A stretch of DNA of 55,177 nucleotides. Origin: Parabacteroides sp. PM6-13. Lineage in GTDB: Bacteria; Bacteroidota; Bacteroidia; Bacteroidales; Tannerellaceae. The first letter of the stretch is position 1. Each line of letters begins with the position of its first letter. A program made the position numbers and the translations under genes. The stretch spans positions 1 through 55,177 of the forward strand of contig NZ_JARXWF010000019.1 of assembly GCF_029892605.1 (NCBI RefSeq), given 5' to 3'. Under the pieces are notes generated by a model. The model was not told where the DNA came from and made no database searches. It saw only the letters and a program-made list of their open reading frames with translations. Below are positions 40,213 to 48,497 of this stretch, one piece after another.

Positions 40213-42678
40213 TTAATTATTTTTCAACGTTTCTGCTCTTCTAATTACATCATCAATTGTGTTCAATCTTCTTCTCTCAATGTATCCATTTTGAGCAAGG
40301 AACTCCAATGATGATTGCTTATTGAGCGTGATACCTGCATTGGCTAATGCCGCTGCCATTATATCTAAATAATCTTTGAAATGTGATGTATTGCGAACAA
40401 TGGCACCTGTAACGGAGGTTTTATTGAAAGCCTTGTGTTTCAGGGTGAACATTCTACTATAGGAATATATATAACTTTCCAATAGATAGGGCGTCCAACG
40501 ATAACCACATTCTGGAAATGCAGCGAAAGTATTTACTTCCGTGATACCAACAAACTCATCTATGCAAAATGTAGCTATAGCCGTATCAACCAATTCGGTA
40601 TCGAAGGCAATGTGGTCTTTGCTAACAAATATCGTCTCTGATATGCGGACATTATTTTCAGCCAAAGCTTCGAAGTTAATAGGCACATTGAAATCGTTTG
40701 CCATCACTTCCACATCCTCTATATTAAACGACTCTCGCCCTCTGCCCATACTGATGAAAACATCCTGAGCACTAACAGGATTATCATGATTACTGATAAA
40801 CCCACCAATGAAGTGGAATTTATCTGCCAATAGACTAGAGAGGGCAGTACGAATACCTGTCTGTGTAAATTGTATATTGTTCTCTATTATGCGTGGGGCA
40901 ACTATTCTCATCTTGTCAAAGAGTTCAGAGAATGCAACATACTGCATGGAGGCAATCTCTTTCGAGAGAAAGTCAACAATTGCTATTTTGTCGATATCTT
41001 CAAGCTGGAAGTTATCAATGTGGAATCGGGTTCTCAGACTTGACCGCACAAGTGTCTTATAATTGCCAGAAAATGCCTCAATTACTTTTTCTCTTGGTAA
41101 ATGTGCAAATGCTACAGCTATCTCTTCTTCAGTCACACAGCCCCCCTGTTCCTTCACAAAATCTACTACCTCCTCATTGATGTCAATATTTGCAGATGTT
41201 TCTTTTGAGAAATACGGTTCGTTAAAGTGATACGTGTTTTCAACATTATAGTATTCAAGATAGTAGCGCAGCATCTCACCATCAATCATTGTCTGCTCTA
41301 AAAACTGCTGTCTAAAATGCTCGAAAAGCACATTGTAATAAATACATGCAATACCATTAGCAAACTGATTTTCAATATAATTAAACAGAGATTGTTTGGT
41401 GGCTTCATCTATCATACTACTAGGTACATACACCATACCATTATACACAATGCCAAATCCGGATATTTTCAAGTCCATCTGCTCGTCAGATATCTCTATG
41501 TCCTTGCCATACTCTTTTGCATAATCTTTGGCAAAACGTTTGCGTGCAATTGAAGAGTTAAGCCTATATCCTTTAGAGAAATTCTTAGCGAGTATTTCCA
41601 ACAATTCCTCATCTATATTCTTGCACGTGGTTTTACAAACAGCGGTAGTTGGTATCAGAGGCTCTTTCTCAATAGTTGGTTGTTGCACTAACACATAGTT
41701 ACTGCTGTTTTTTGAAAGAGTGTCTGGAGTGAACTTCGATAGTGAATTTTCTGTTACCGTTTCTGCAATAGCCGATTTCCCTACGAATCCTTTTTCGATT
41801 TCTTTTATTGTTTGTTCGTCATATCGCTTGGGAACAAAATTGGTCTGCTCCGATGATGTGGCTGATACAGCACTTGTCCTAAAACAGGAACTTCTTTCTA
41901 GCGGATAAAGCTGCTTTGCTTTATTTAGGACTTCGTTGAATCTAGCGTTGTCATTGTGATACACATTGAAAGCTTTTTGCAATTCATCATTAATCACACT
42001 CCGTTTTCTTTCTGTCAGAAGTTCTATATCACAATACGCGTTAGTAACATCCTCTATTGAGGGTAAAACGCATCGATTGGCAACTGGTGAACAGTTGCTG
42101 CATCGTTCAATAAACATAGAAACGACATCTTCACGCACAATAATTCGTTTCGATATTTGATAGTAACCATCTACAAGCAAAGCAGCTTCGCACTTGTTCC
42201 AGTCGAACGATGAGTGTGCTTTGTACTTTGCATCCTTTGCTTCACTTACAAAAGAACCTGTTAGCTCTGCCGCAAGCCATTCATAAGGATGCTCAGCATT
42301 CGTGCTTTCACTCTCACTACAGACATTTGGATACAGCAAATTAGCTTCAGATAAGATTGCGTTATAAACATCTCTTGAGTTCTTGCTAAGTAAATAGATT
42401 ATACGGAAAGTCTGAGACAACTTGTTGTCCTCTACTAAGTCACCATTGCTGTCAACACTTCTTTCAAGCGTCAATAGCTGCAAGTCCATTCCTGCAACAT
42501 TACGATATTTCTCATTTATAGCAATACCATCTAATACCATCCTGTTACGCAACCTCTTAGATAGATAAATAATAGCTTTGTCGCGAGAGGCGACACCATT
42601 CCGCACTTTTTCGAATGTATCGACAAGAAGTGCAGCCTCATGTTCATTCCAAACGACTCTTTTAAATGGTATTTCCAT
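40213..42678 (-). CDS. Unrecognised 821-aa protein heading the BREX-4 operon
   Basis: I do not recognise a named family. The N-terminal 260 residues hold two copies of a ~105-residue module. Copy 1 (about 10-117) opens VVWNEHEAALLVDTFEKV and ends ILSEANLLYP; copy 2 (about 160-259) opens FDWNKCEAALLVDGYYQI and ends VLNKAKQLYP. A disordered Ser/Thr/Glu-rich linker follows (about 260-350). The remaining ~470 residues look like repeated winged-helix-type helices (for example VVDFVKEQGGCVTEEEIAVAFAHLPREKVIEAF). The repeated W-EAALLVD element and helical repeats suggest DNA or protein binding, perhaps specificity or phage sensing. It is the first gene of the operon and its stop is one base from BrxP's start. 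Confidence 0.7.
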   Translation of the reverse strand: MEIPFKRVVWNEHEAALLVDTFEKVRNGVASRDKAIIYLSKRLRNRMVLDGIAINEKYRNVAGMDLQLLTLERSVDSNGDLVEDNKLSQTFRIIYLLSKNSRDVYNAILSEANLLYPNVCSESESTNAEHPYEWLAAELTGSFVSEAKDAKYKAHSSFDWNKCEAALLVDGYYQISKRIIVREDVVSMFIERCSNCSPVANRCVLPSIEDVTNAYCDIELLTERKRSVINDELQKAFNVYHNDNARFNEVLNKAKQLYPLERSSCFRTSAVSATSSEQTNFVPKRYDEQTIKEIEKGFVGKSAIAETVTENSLSKFTPDTLSKNSSNYVLVQQPTIEKEPLIPTTAVCKTTCKNIDEELLEILAKNFSKGYRLNSSIARKRFAKDYAKEYGKDIEISDEQMDLKISGFGIVYNGMVYVPSSMIDEATKQSLFNYIENQFANGIACIYYNVLFEHFRQQFLEQTMIDGEMLRYYLEYYNVENTYHFNEPYFSKETSANIDINEEVVDFVKEQGGCVTEEEIAVAFAHLPREKVIEAFSGNYKTLVRSSLRTRFHIDNFQLEDIDKIAIVDFLSKEIASMQYVAFSELFDKMRIVAPRIIENNIQFTQTGIRTALSSLLADKFHFIGGFISNHDNPVSAQDVFISMGRGRESFNIEDVEVMANDFNVPINFEALAENNVRISETIFVSKDHIAFDTELVDTAIATFCIDEFVGITEVNTFAAFPECGYRWTPYLLESYIYSYSRMFTLKHKAFNKTSVTGAIVRNTSHFKDYLDIMAAALANAGITLNKQSSLEFLAQNGYIERRRLNTIDDVIRRAETLKNN

Positions 42679-42777
42679 CGTATTTGTTAAAGCTGTTTTT
42701 TTATTATTCTAATTCAGTCGCATTAAACTATGTCAACCCCAAGGTTTAGCTATATGAAGGAATGTATAACATCTGGT

Positions 42778-42893
42778 TGCATCCGTTAGTACACTATTTT
42801 GACACGGAAACATTGCCTTTTCCAAGCACTTCAGCTAGCCACTTACCCACTTCCTTTTTCAGCAAGAACAACTTTCAAACGGTTTATTCGATT
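42778..42893 (-). pseudogene. Broken XRE-type HTH regulator fragment
   Basis: On the minus strand, NRINRLKVVLAEKG reads in one frame. A +1-type slip near 42850 then gives GKWLAEVLGKGNVSVSK, followed by a TAG and CTNG. This is the recognisable core of a small XRE/Cro-type helix-turn-helix protein, ending about 100 bases before the BREX operon start. The frameshift plus nonsense codon mean it is not functional. Confidence 0.6.
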
Positions 42894-42927
42894 TGCTATA
42901 CATGAACACTTTTTTTTGCTTTACGCG

Positions 42928-42935
42928 CAAAGTTA
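42928..42935 (-). promoter_or_regulatory. Candidate -7 box upstream of the BREX operon
   Basis: On the minus strand TAACTTTG matches TAnnTTTG. A transcript from here would have a ~245-base leader running through the broken regulator to the ATG at 42678. No -33 box at normal spacing; low support. Confidence 0.3.
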
Positions 42936-43132
42936 TAAAAAATTAATGAGACTTTTGAATTTTGACAATCCGAAATAGACGAAACCATAAATATTCCATG
43001 TATGTCATTGTTGTTTAATATATTATTATTTTCACCCACTACTAACCGGCTAAACTTTTGAATAAAGGGGCTACCTCCTTTCGGATTCGCTCCTAATGTC
43101 GTAGAATTGTTGTACCAAAAAAAATAAACGAT

Positions 43133-43490
43133 ATGTGTAAAGACAGTAAAAAATTAGTCGGTTAGCCGATTTCCAAACAAACGAGAGTTTTACTGCCTAA
43201 AAATAAATTTGATTCCTTGGTGCATAAGCATGGATCGGATCGTTATTACAAGCGATTCATATCTGTGACCTCAGTTTGTGACGATGTTTTTCGGTGCCTA
43301 TAGTCGTTGCGACCCCATAAGTAAAGTATGTACCGGGATGCAGGATTGAACATAAGTGGATTGCCAAGCAAAGTAGTAAAGGCATTTGGTTTATCTACCG
43401 GATGAAAAACAATGCTCTTGACAATGTGATGCCACCCTTCGGAAGCATAATAGACGCAAAGGCAAAGCGAAAGTTCTTAGAGAAGAACTG
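43133..43490 (+). pseudogene. Decayed IS4-family transposase
   Basis: From an ATG at 43133 the reading is MCKDSKKLVG, then a TAG, then NKFDSLVHKHGSDRYYKRF, the N-terminal pattern of IS4-type (DUF4372-like) transposases. A shift of frame near 43270 continues TMFFGAYSRCDPISKVCTGMQ, and a further shift gives KGIWFIYRMKNNALDNVM, like a later part of the same family. Several stops, frameshifts and an internal deletion show it is dead. It flanks the defence island on its upstream side and supports past mobility of this region. Confidence 0.55.
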
Positions 43491-43653
43491 AAAGCCATAG
43501 CCAAGAAAATTCTCAAACATAACCAGACACGTCAACAGCAGAAGGATTACTCGCGTAAGGAGAAGTTCCTTGCCGAAGAGAAACCTGTACTAAAGCCTCT
43601 GCTTGAACAAGGCTTTGAGTTGAAACATTACACAGACCTCCGGGAGCCACTTA
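43453..43653 (+). pseudogene. Fragment of an unidentified ORF at the island edge
   Basis: An open stretch without a credible start encodes a lysine-rich helical segment (KVLREELKAIAKKILKHNQ, QKDYSRKEKFLAEEKP, LLEQGFELKHYTDL). It runs into the gcvT terminator. It overlaps the end of the transposase relic in another frame. I cannot assign a family; a piece of a mobile-element gene is likely from the context. Confidence 0.35.
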
Positions 43654-43655
43654 CA

Positions 43656-43707
43656 ATAAAACAAAAAGAGATTATCCCAGTTATCGAGACAATCTCTTTT
43701 GTTTTAT
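43656..43707 (-). terminator. Intrinsic terminator of the gcvT operon
   Basis: ATAAAACAAAAAGAGATT (43656-43673) pairs with AATCTCTTTTGTTTTAT (43691-43707) with one bulged A and a 17-base loop. It lies 13 bases after the gcvT stop and separates housekeeping DNA from the decayed mobile sequence. Confidence 0.8.
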
Positions 43708-43720
43708 CGTTGATAAAGAA

Positions 43721-44815
43721 TTATACCTGTTTAGCGCGGAAAGGTGCTTTGATGACCTGCGCTTTCAGGTTGCGGTTGCGCACCTGGATAAAGAATTCCG
43801 TACCTACTTTGGTATATTCCGGTTTAACATAACCCATACCGATTCCCTTTTTCAGGAAAGGGGACATGGTTCCAGAGGTTACTTCGCCGATCACGTTGCC
43901 TTCTGCATCAACAATTTCATATCCGTGACGGGGTATACCTTTGTCGATCATCTCGAACGGGCAAAGCTTGCGGGTAACACCCTCTTTCTTCTGACGTTCC
44001 AGTTCGGCGCGGTTGATAAAGTCTTTGCCTTCTACAAATTTAGTGATCCAGCCTAAGCCTGCTTCAATAGGTGAAGTGGTTTCGCTGAGATCGTTGCCAT
44101 AGAGGCAGAAACCAGCTTCCAGGCGCAAAGTGTCGCGGGCACCCAAACCAACCGGTTTGATGCCTTCCGGTTTGCCGGCTTCGAAGATGGCATTCCAGAT
44201 TGTCATCGCGTCGCTCGGATAGAAATAGAGCTCAAAACCACCTGCTCCGGTATATCCGGTGTTGGAAATGATCACGTTCGGACATCCGGCAAATTCGCCT
44301 GTCACGAATGAGTAGTAAGGAATAGCCGACAGATCAACCGGTGTAAGGCGTTGCAGGATTTCTGTTGCCTTCGGTCCCTGGATAGCCAATTGGCCGATGT
44401 TGTCGGAAGAGTTTTCCAGTTCGGCTCCTACCGTGTTGTGGCTAACACACCAGTCCCAGTCTTTCTGCAGGTTGCCAGCATTGACTACCAACAGATACTT
44501 CTCCGGATCGTAGCAATACACCAAGAGGTCGTCGACAATACCACCCGTTTCGTTCGGGAAACAGGCATACTGTATCCTTCCCGGTTCCAGGGCTGCTACG
44601 TCGTTGGAGGTGATTTTCTGCAAAAAAGCCAGGGCATTCGGGCCTTTTACCCAGAACTCGCCCATGTGGGATACATCGAACACGCCGGCGCCTTCTACCA
44701 CCGTCATGTGTTCGTCAATGATACCGGTATATTCAATAGGCATATTGAAACCGGCAAACTCGTGCATCTTAGCACCTAATGCGATATGCACATCGGTAAA
44801 TGGAGTCGTTTTCAT
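43721..44815 (-). CDS. gcvT: Aminomethyltransferase (glycine cleavage T protein)
   Basis: The 364-residue cytosolic enzyme transfers the methylene group from the aminomethyl-lipoyl H protein to tetrahydrofolate, releasing ammonia. Family landmarks are [34 protein letters not shown], the folate-binding [13 protein letters not shown], and the C-terminal [18 protein letters not shown]. Length matches the family. The rest of the glycine cleavage system is not in the window. It is the last gene of a minus-strand group, 18 bases after pepT, and ends at a clear terminator. Confidence 0.96.
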   Translation of the reverse strand: MKTTPFTDVHIALGAKMHEFAGFNMPIEYTGIIDEHMTVVEGAGVFDVSHMGEFWVKGPNALAFLQKITSNDVAALEPGRIQYACFPNETGGIVDDLLVYCYDPEKYLLVVNAGNLQKDWDWCVSHNTVGAELENSSDNIGQLAIQGPKATEILQRLTPVDLSAIPYYSFVTGEFAGCPNVIISNTGYTGAGGFELYFYPSDAMTIWNAIFEAGKPEGIKPVGLGARDTLRLEAGFCLYGNDLSETTSPIEAGLGWITKFVEGKDFINRAELERQKKEGVTRKLCPFEMIDKGIPRHGYEIVDAEGNVIGEVTSGTMSPFLKKGIGMGYVKPEYTKVGTEFFIQVRNRNLKAQVIKAPFRAKQV

Positions 44816-44833
44816 ACTGATGTTTTTTGTTTA

Positions 44834-46051
44834 TTATTGTTGAGCCAGTAGCTCGATTATTTTTTGAATTGTTTGTCTGCTCTTATCCAGTGAAGGAACC
44901 GGCAGGTATTCGTAGCGCCCGTGGAAGTTATGCCCACCGGCAAAGATATTCGGGCAGGGAAGTCCCATAAAAGAAAGACGCGCTCCATCGGTTCCTCCGC
45001 GGATCGGCTTCACAATCGGTTTCACGCCCACGGCTGTCATCGCTTCGAAAGCCAGGTCGATGATATGTTGCTGCGGAGCGACAATCTCTTTCATATTATA
45101 GTATTGATCGCGCATTTCCAGGGAAGTGCTTCCGGGGTGTTTCTCATTCATCCGACTGACCAATTGCTGTATGTTCTCTTTTTTCTTTTCAAAGAGTTCC
45201 CGATTGTGGTCACGGATAATATAAGAGAGGCTGGCCTCCTCCACCGTTCCTGACATAGCCGTCAGGTGATAGAAACCTTCGTATCCGCTGGTCGTTTCCG
45301 GTCGTTCGGTCACCGGCAGCCAGGAGGCAAATTCAGTTGCCAACAGGGAGGCATTGATCATCTTATCTTTAGCCGTTCCGGGATGCACATTCAATCCTTT
45401 AAAGGTTATTTTAGCAGCGGCGGCGTTGAAGTTTTCATACTCCAGTTCCCCGATCTGTCCGCCATCGATCGTATAGGCCCAGGCACAACCGAACTTCTCC
45501 ACATCGAAATGATCAGCACCCTGGCCGATCTCTTCATCAGGCGTGAAGGCAATGCGTATCTTGCCATGCGTCACTTCCGGATGGGCAAGCAGATACTCCA
45601 TAGCAGAAACAATGGCAGCAATGCCCGCTTTATCGTCAGCACCCAACAGGGTTTGTCCGTTTGTCACGATGATATCCTGCCCGATATAGTCCGACATCTC
45701 CGGGAACATCTTCGGAGAAAGCACCACACCGTCGGCTTCCGAGAGCACAATATCACCACCCTGATAAGCGACTATGCGGGGCTGCACCTGCGCACCCGAC
45801 ATATCGGGGCTGGTATCCATATGCGCGATAAAACCTATTGTCGGGATTTCTTTATCGGTATTGGCCGGCAGGGTGGCCATCAGGTAACCATTCTCATCGA
45901 GTGTTACCTCTTCCAGCCCCAGGGCTTCAAGCTCTTTAGCCAAAGCTTCAGCAAACACCATTTGTCCGGGTGTACTGGGTGTTGTTCCTGTCTCTTCATT
46001 AGATTCTGTATCGTAAGAGACGTAGTTTAGAAAGCGTTTAACAGTAGTCAT
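44834..46051 (-). CDS. pepT: Peptidase T (tripeptide aminopeptidase, M20)
   Basis: From the ATG at 46051 the 405-residue cytosolic metallopeptidase has the M20 landmarks: [10 protein letters not shown] (metal His/Asp), [11 protein letters not shown] (bridging Asp), [14 protein letters not shown] (catalytic Glu-Glu), [15 protein letters not shown], and a late [10 protein letters not shown]. It removes the N-terminal residue from tripeptides. The longer frame to 46111 adds 20 residues coded partly by an ATTGATA repeat, so the downstream ATG is preferred. It is 18 bases before gcvT. Confidence 0.95.
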   Translation of the reverse strand: MTTVKRFLNYVSYDTESNEETGTTPSTPGQMVFAEALAKELEALGLEEVTLDENGYLMATLPANTDKEIPTIGFIAHMDTSPDMSGAQVQPRIVAYQGGDIVLSEADGVVLSPKMFPEMSDYIGQDIIVTNGQTLLGADDKAGIAAIVSAMEYLLAHPEVTHGKIRIAFTPDEEIGQGADHFDVEKFGCAWAYTIDGGQIGELEYENFNAAAAKITFKGLNVHPGTAKDKMINASLLATEFASWLPVTERPETTSGYEGFYHLTAMSGTVEEASLSYIIRDHNRELFEKKKENIQQLVSRMNEKHPGSTSLEMRDQYYNMKEIVAPQQHIIDLAFEAMTAVGVKPIVKPIRGGTDGARLSFMGLPCPNIFAGGHNFHGRYEYLPVPSLDKSRQTIQKIIELLAQQ

Positions 46052-46060
46052 AGATGTAAG

Positions 46061-46136
46061 ATAAATTGATAATTGATAATTGATAATTGATACGACATCC
46101 TTCATTATCAATCATCCATTATCAATTATCCATTAT
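46061..46136. repeat. ATTGATA tandem repeat with inverted partner
   Basis: Four ATTGATA-type units (about 46065-46095) are followed by inverted ATTATCAAT-type units (about 46103-46134), so the stretch can fold. The same repeat type occurs at 9593-9623. It fills the gap between the purF-like stop and the pepT start. Confidence 0.75.
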
Positions 46137-47539
46137 TAGAAATAGCTACTTCCATCGTAGCAATGCGTGCAAACACACTCTCTGGGCAGTCCGATGGAGG
46201 CGATTAAGTCTTCAATTGTATTAAACTTCAATGTCGTGATATTGAGTTTCCGACGTATGCAATCGATCATGGTATTGTATTGCTCCGACCCTGTCGTGGC
46301 ATACTTATCCAGATCTTTGGAGGCATCTCCTTCGAGTTCCTGAATGATACGACGTGCGATCAGCTCCATCGACGATTTGGATGCCGTGAAACCGAGGAAC
46401 GGACAAGAATGAAGGATCGGCGGACAACCCAGGCGCATATGCACCTCTTTGGCGCCGTATCCGTACAGGATATTCACATTGTCGCGCAACTGGGTACCAC
46501 GCACGATGGAGTCGTCACAGAAGATAACCCGCTTGTTGCGTAGGAGTTCCCGGTTGGGTATCAGTTTCATCTTTGCCACCAGATCACGTACCGACTGGTT
46601 GGCAGGCGTAAAGCTACGTGGCCAGGTCGGCGTGTATTTGATGATGGCGCGGCGGTAAGGGATTCCTTTACCTTCGGCATATCCGAGCCCCATGCCAATG
46701 CCGGAGTCGGGAATAGCCGCTACATAGTCGGCCTCGACATCGTCCTTTTTAGCCATTGCCAAGCCACTGGCATAGCGAGCCGCATCGACGTTGATCCCTT
46801 CATAGTCAGACACCGGATAGCCATAATAGACCCAAAGGAAAGAGCAAACCTGCATCTTCTTATTGGGCGCTCTCAATTGTGTCATGGAGTCAGCAGTCAA
46901 TAACACCGCTTCGCCCGGCCCTACGTTGTACTCCAGTTCGAAGTTCAGATTCGGGAAGCTGCAAGGCTCGCTCGACGCGGCATAGGCTCCCTCTTTTCGA
47001 CCGATCAATACCGGGGTGCGCCCATATTTGTCGCGAGCGGCAATCAGACCGTTTTCAGTCAGTATCAACATCGAACAGGAACCTTTTATCTTTTCTTGTA
47101 CGATCTCGATCCCTTCCGTAAACGTTTTTCCCTGAGAGATCAGAAGAGCGATCAGCTCTGTCTGATTGGTCAAGCCGGAGCTAAGCTCAGTGAAATGGGC
47201 GCCTTTCTCAAGCAACTCTTTTTCCAGTTCATCCAGGTTATTCACTTTGGCTACCGTCACGATAGCGAACTTCCCCAAATGGGAATTGACGAATATCGGT
47301 TGCGGATCCGTATCACTAATGATCCCTATCCCTGAGTTTCCTTTGAATTTATCCAGGTCTGCCTCGAAACGAGTACGGAAGTAGGAGTTTTCAAGATTAT
47401 GAATAGAGCGTCTGAAGATGCCTTCATGAAGCGTTGCCATCCCCCCTCGCCGGGTACCTAAATGTGAATTGTAATCCGTGCCATAAAAAAGATCGGTAGC
47501 ACAAGCCGATTTTGATATAGTCCCAAAAAAACCACCCAT
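46136..47539 (-). CDS. PurF-like protein with a lost glutaminase site
   Basis: The 467-residue protein matches amidophosphoribosyltransferase along its length. The PRPP-binding loop VIFCDDSIVRGTQ, PDSGIGMGLGYAEGKGIPY and C-terminal CVCTHC (possible iron-sulfur ligands) are intact. However, the N terminus is MGGFFG, not the Met-Cys-Gly start that gives the nucleophilic Cys1. The glutamine-binding LGHTRY is replaced by GNSGIGI, and the HNGNL box by AKVNN. The glutaminase half is therefore almost surely inactive. It may use free ammonia, or be a regulatory or divergent phosphoribosyltransferase; a second true PurF probably lies elsewhere. A TAnnTTTG box lies upstream. Confidence 0.88.
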   Translation of the reverse strand: MGGFFGTISKSACATDLFYGTDYNSHLGTRRGGMATLHEGIFRRSIHNLENSYFRTRFEADLDKFKGNSGIGIISDTDPQPIFVNSHLGKFAIVTVAKVNNLDELEKELLEKGAHFTELSSGLTNQTELIALLISQGKTFTEGIEIVQEKIKGSCSMLILTENGLIAARDKYGRTPVLIGRKEGAYAASSEPCSFPNLNFELEYNVGPGEAVLLTADSMTQLRAPNKKMQVCSFLWVYYGYPVSDYEGINVDAARYASGLAMAKKDDVEADYVAAIPDSGIGMGLGYAEGKGIPYRRAIIKYTPTWPRSFTPANQSVRDLVAKMKLIPNRELLRNKRVIFCDDSIVRGTQLRDNVNILYGYGAKEVHMRLGCPPILHSCPFLGFTASKSSMELIARRIIQELEGDASKDLDKYATTGSEQYNTMIDCIRRKLNITTLKFNTIEDLIASIGLPRECVCTHCYDGSSYF

Positions 47540-47575
47540 TGTGTCTTTATTGTTAAGCTATTATTATTAGGAGGG

Positions 47576-47583
47576 CAAAGGTA
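47576..47583 (-). promoter_or_regulatory. Candidate -7 box of the purF-like/pepT/gcvT group
   Basis: On the minus strand TACCTTTG matches TAnnTTTG, 37 bases before the ATG at 47539. No clear -33 box. Confidence 0.5.
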
Positions 47584-47835
47584 AGAGAATATTTTCAGAT
47601 ACGAGGAATCTTTCGATAGATTGCGAGATATATTCCAACAAGAAATTGAACCGATGGTGGGCACTATTCAAAAAACGTCAAAATACAAAATGTAAGCAAA
47701 AAGGCGATTTCGCTTTACAATATGATACGTTAAAAAGTGTTACTCGCAGGACTAATTTTAAATACCCCTACGTTTTTGGAAAAATAGTCGGGCGATTTTG
47801 ACAAAATGATATTTCGCTTATGAAAAAAAAATCAC
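47584..47835. other. Intergenic region, no gene; second ATTTTGACAAAAT palindrome
   Basis: No ORF, RNA gene or terminator is evident. The only notable element is ATTTTGACAAAATGATA at 47795-47811, an exact 17-base copy of 11602-11618 that contains a 6-1-6 palindrome, 29 bases before the promoter-like box of the toxin-antitoxin pair. Confidence 0.5.
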
Positions 47836-47843
47836 TATATTTG
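47836..47843 (+). promoter_or_regulatory. Candidate -7 box of the toxin-antitoxin pair
   Basis: TATATTTG matches TAnnTTTG, 26 bases before the ATG at 47870. A -33 match at standard spacing is absent. Confidence 0.5.
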
Positions 47844-47869
47844 TATGTGAAGATATCAATCATATAACT

Positions 47870-48151
47870 ATGGAACAAACGTACAATACAAACAACGAAG
47901 CCGACAATCAGGACAACCTCAATGAGCCTGTGCCCGTCTACCAAACAGAGGATTTTTTAGTCGAGGAGCCAGGCGGAATTTCCGGAGGGATATCAAAATC
48001 CGGTTATCAACAGTGGCTAAACAAGAAAAGAATATTAGATGAGCACTATATTGAGAAGTGTGCAACGCAGACTTTTGAAGAAGCCTTAGCAGAGGCGTTA
48101 ACACCGGAAGCGTTTATGACAGAGATGGAGAAAAGAATTAGGAAATGGTAG
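47870..48151 (+). CDS. Probable antitoxin of a type II pair
   Basis: The 93-residue acidic, Gln/Asn/Glu-rich protein has a disordered N-terminal half and a helical C-terminal half (ALAEALTPEAFMTEMEKRI). It has no obvious DNA-binding motif. The next gene, a RelE/ParE-like protein, starts inside its last codons (ATGGTAG overlap at 48145-48151). That layout is typical of type II toxin-antitoxin operons, where the small acidic partner is made first. Assignment rests on context more than on sequence. Confidence 0.55.
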   Translation: MEQTYNTNNEADNQDNLNEPVPVYQTEDFLVEEPGGISGGISKSGYQQWLNKKRILDEHYIEKCATQTFEEALAEALTPEAFMTEMEKRIRKW

Positions 48152-48477
48152 AAAAACCTATAGTTACTTTCCATCCGGCTGTTATAGATTATTTAGATGG
48201 ATTGAGCCGTTATCTGTATGATTCTGACTATTTTGGTTTTCAAGAAAACGCTATTCGGTATGTAAGCACAATGGTTCAGTATATTTCCAAAAATATCCAT
48301 TTGAGCCCATCAAGAATATCGCCTTCATATTTTTCTAAATACGGGAAAGATTTACGCTATATTCTATACTGCCCAAATCAGAACACTACTTGGTATGTTT
48401 TTTTTCAAAACAAGGAGAATCAATATCTTGTTCGATATATCACAAACAACCATGTCGAAGGACATTACATCCGATAA
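48145..48477 (+). CDS. RelE/ParE-superfamily toxin-like protein
   Basis: The 110-residue protein shows the ParE/RelE core: an N-terminal helix pair (FHPAVIDYLDGLSRYLYDSD) and C-terminal strands (DLRYILYCPNQNTTWYVFFQNKENQYLVRYITNNH). Such toxins cut ribosome-bound mRNA or block gyrase; which applies here cannot be told. It overlaps the preceding small gene by 7 bases, so translation is coupled. It ends 20 bases before porQ, which is on the other strand. Confidence 0.65.
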   Translation: MVEKPIVTFHPAVIDYLDGLSRYLYDSDYFGFQENAIRYVSTMVQYISKNIHLSPSRISPSYFSKYGKDLRYILYCPNQNTTWYVFFQNKENQYLVRYITNNHVEGHYIR

Positions 48478-48497
48478 GACTATGCGTCTCAGCTCCC

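Noticed and set aside
28615-42678. A classical Dnd or Ssp phosphorothioation system
   Set aside because: There is a desulfurase and a PAPS-reductase-like protein, but no DndB, DndD, DndE or SspB/SspC-like gene; PglZ, BrxC and BrxL point to BREX instead.
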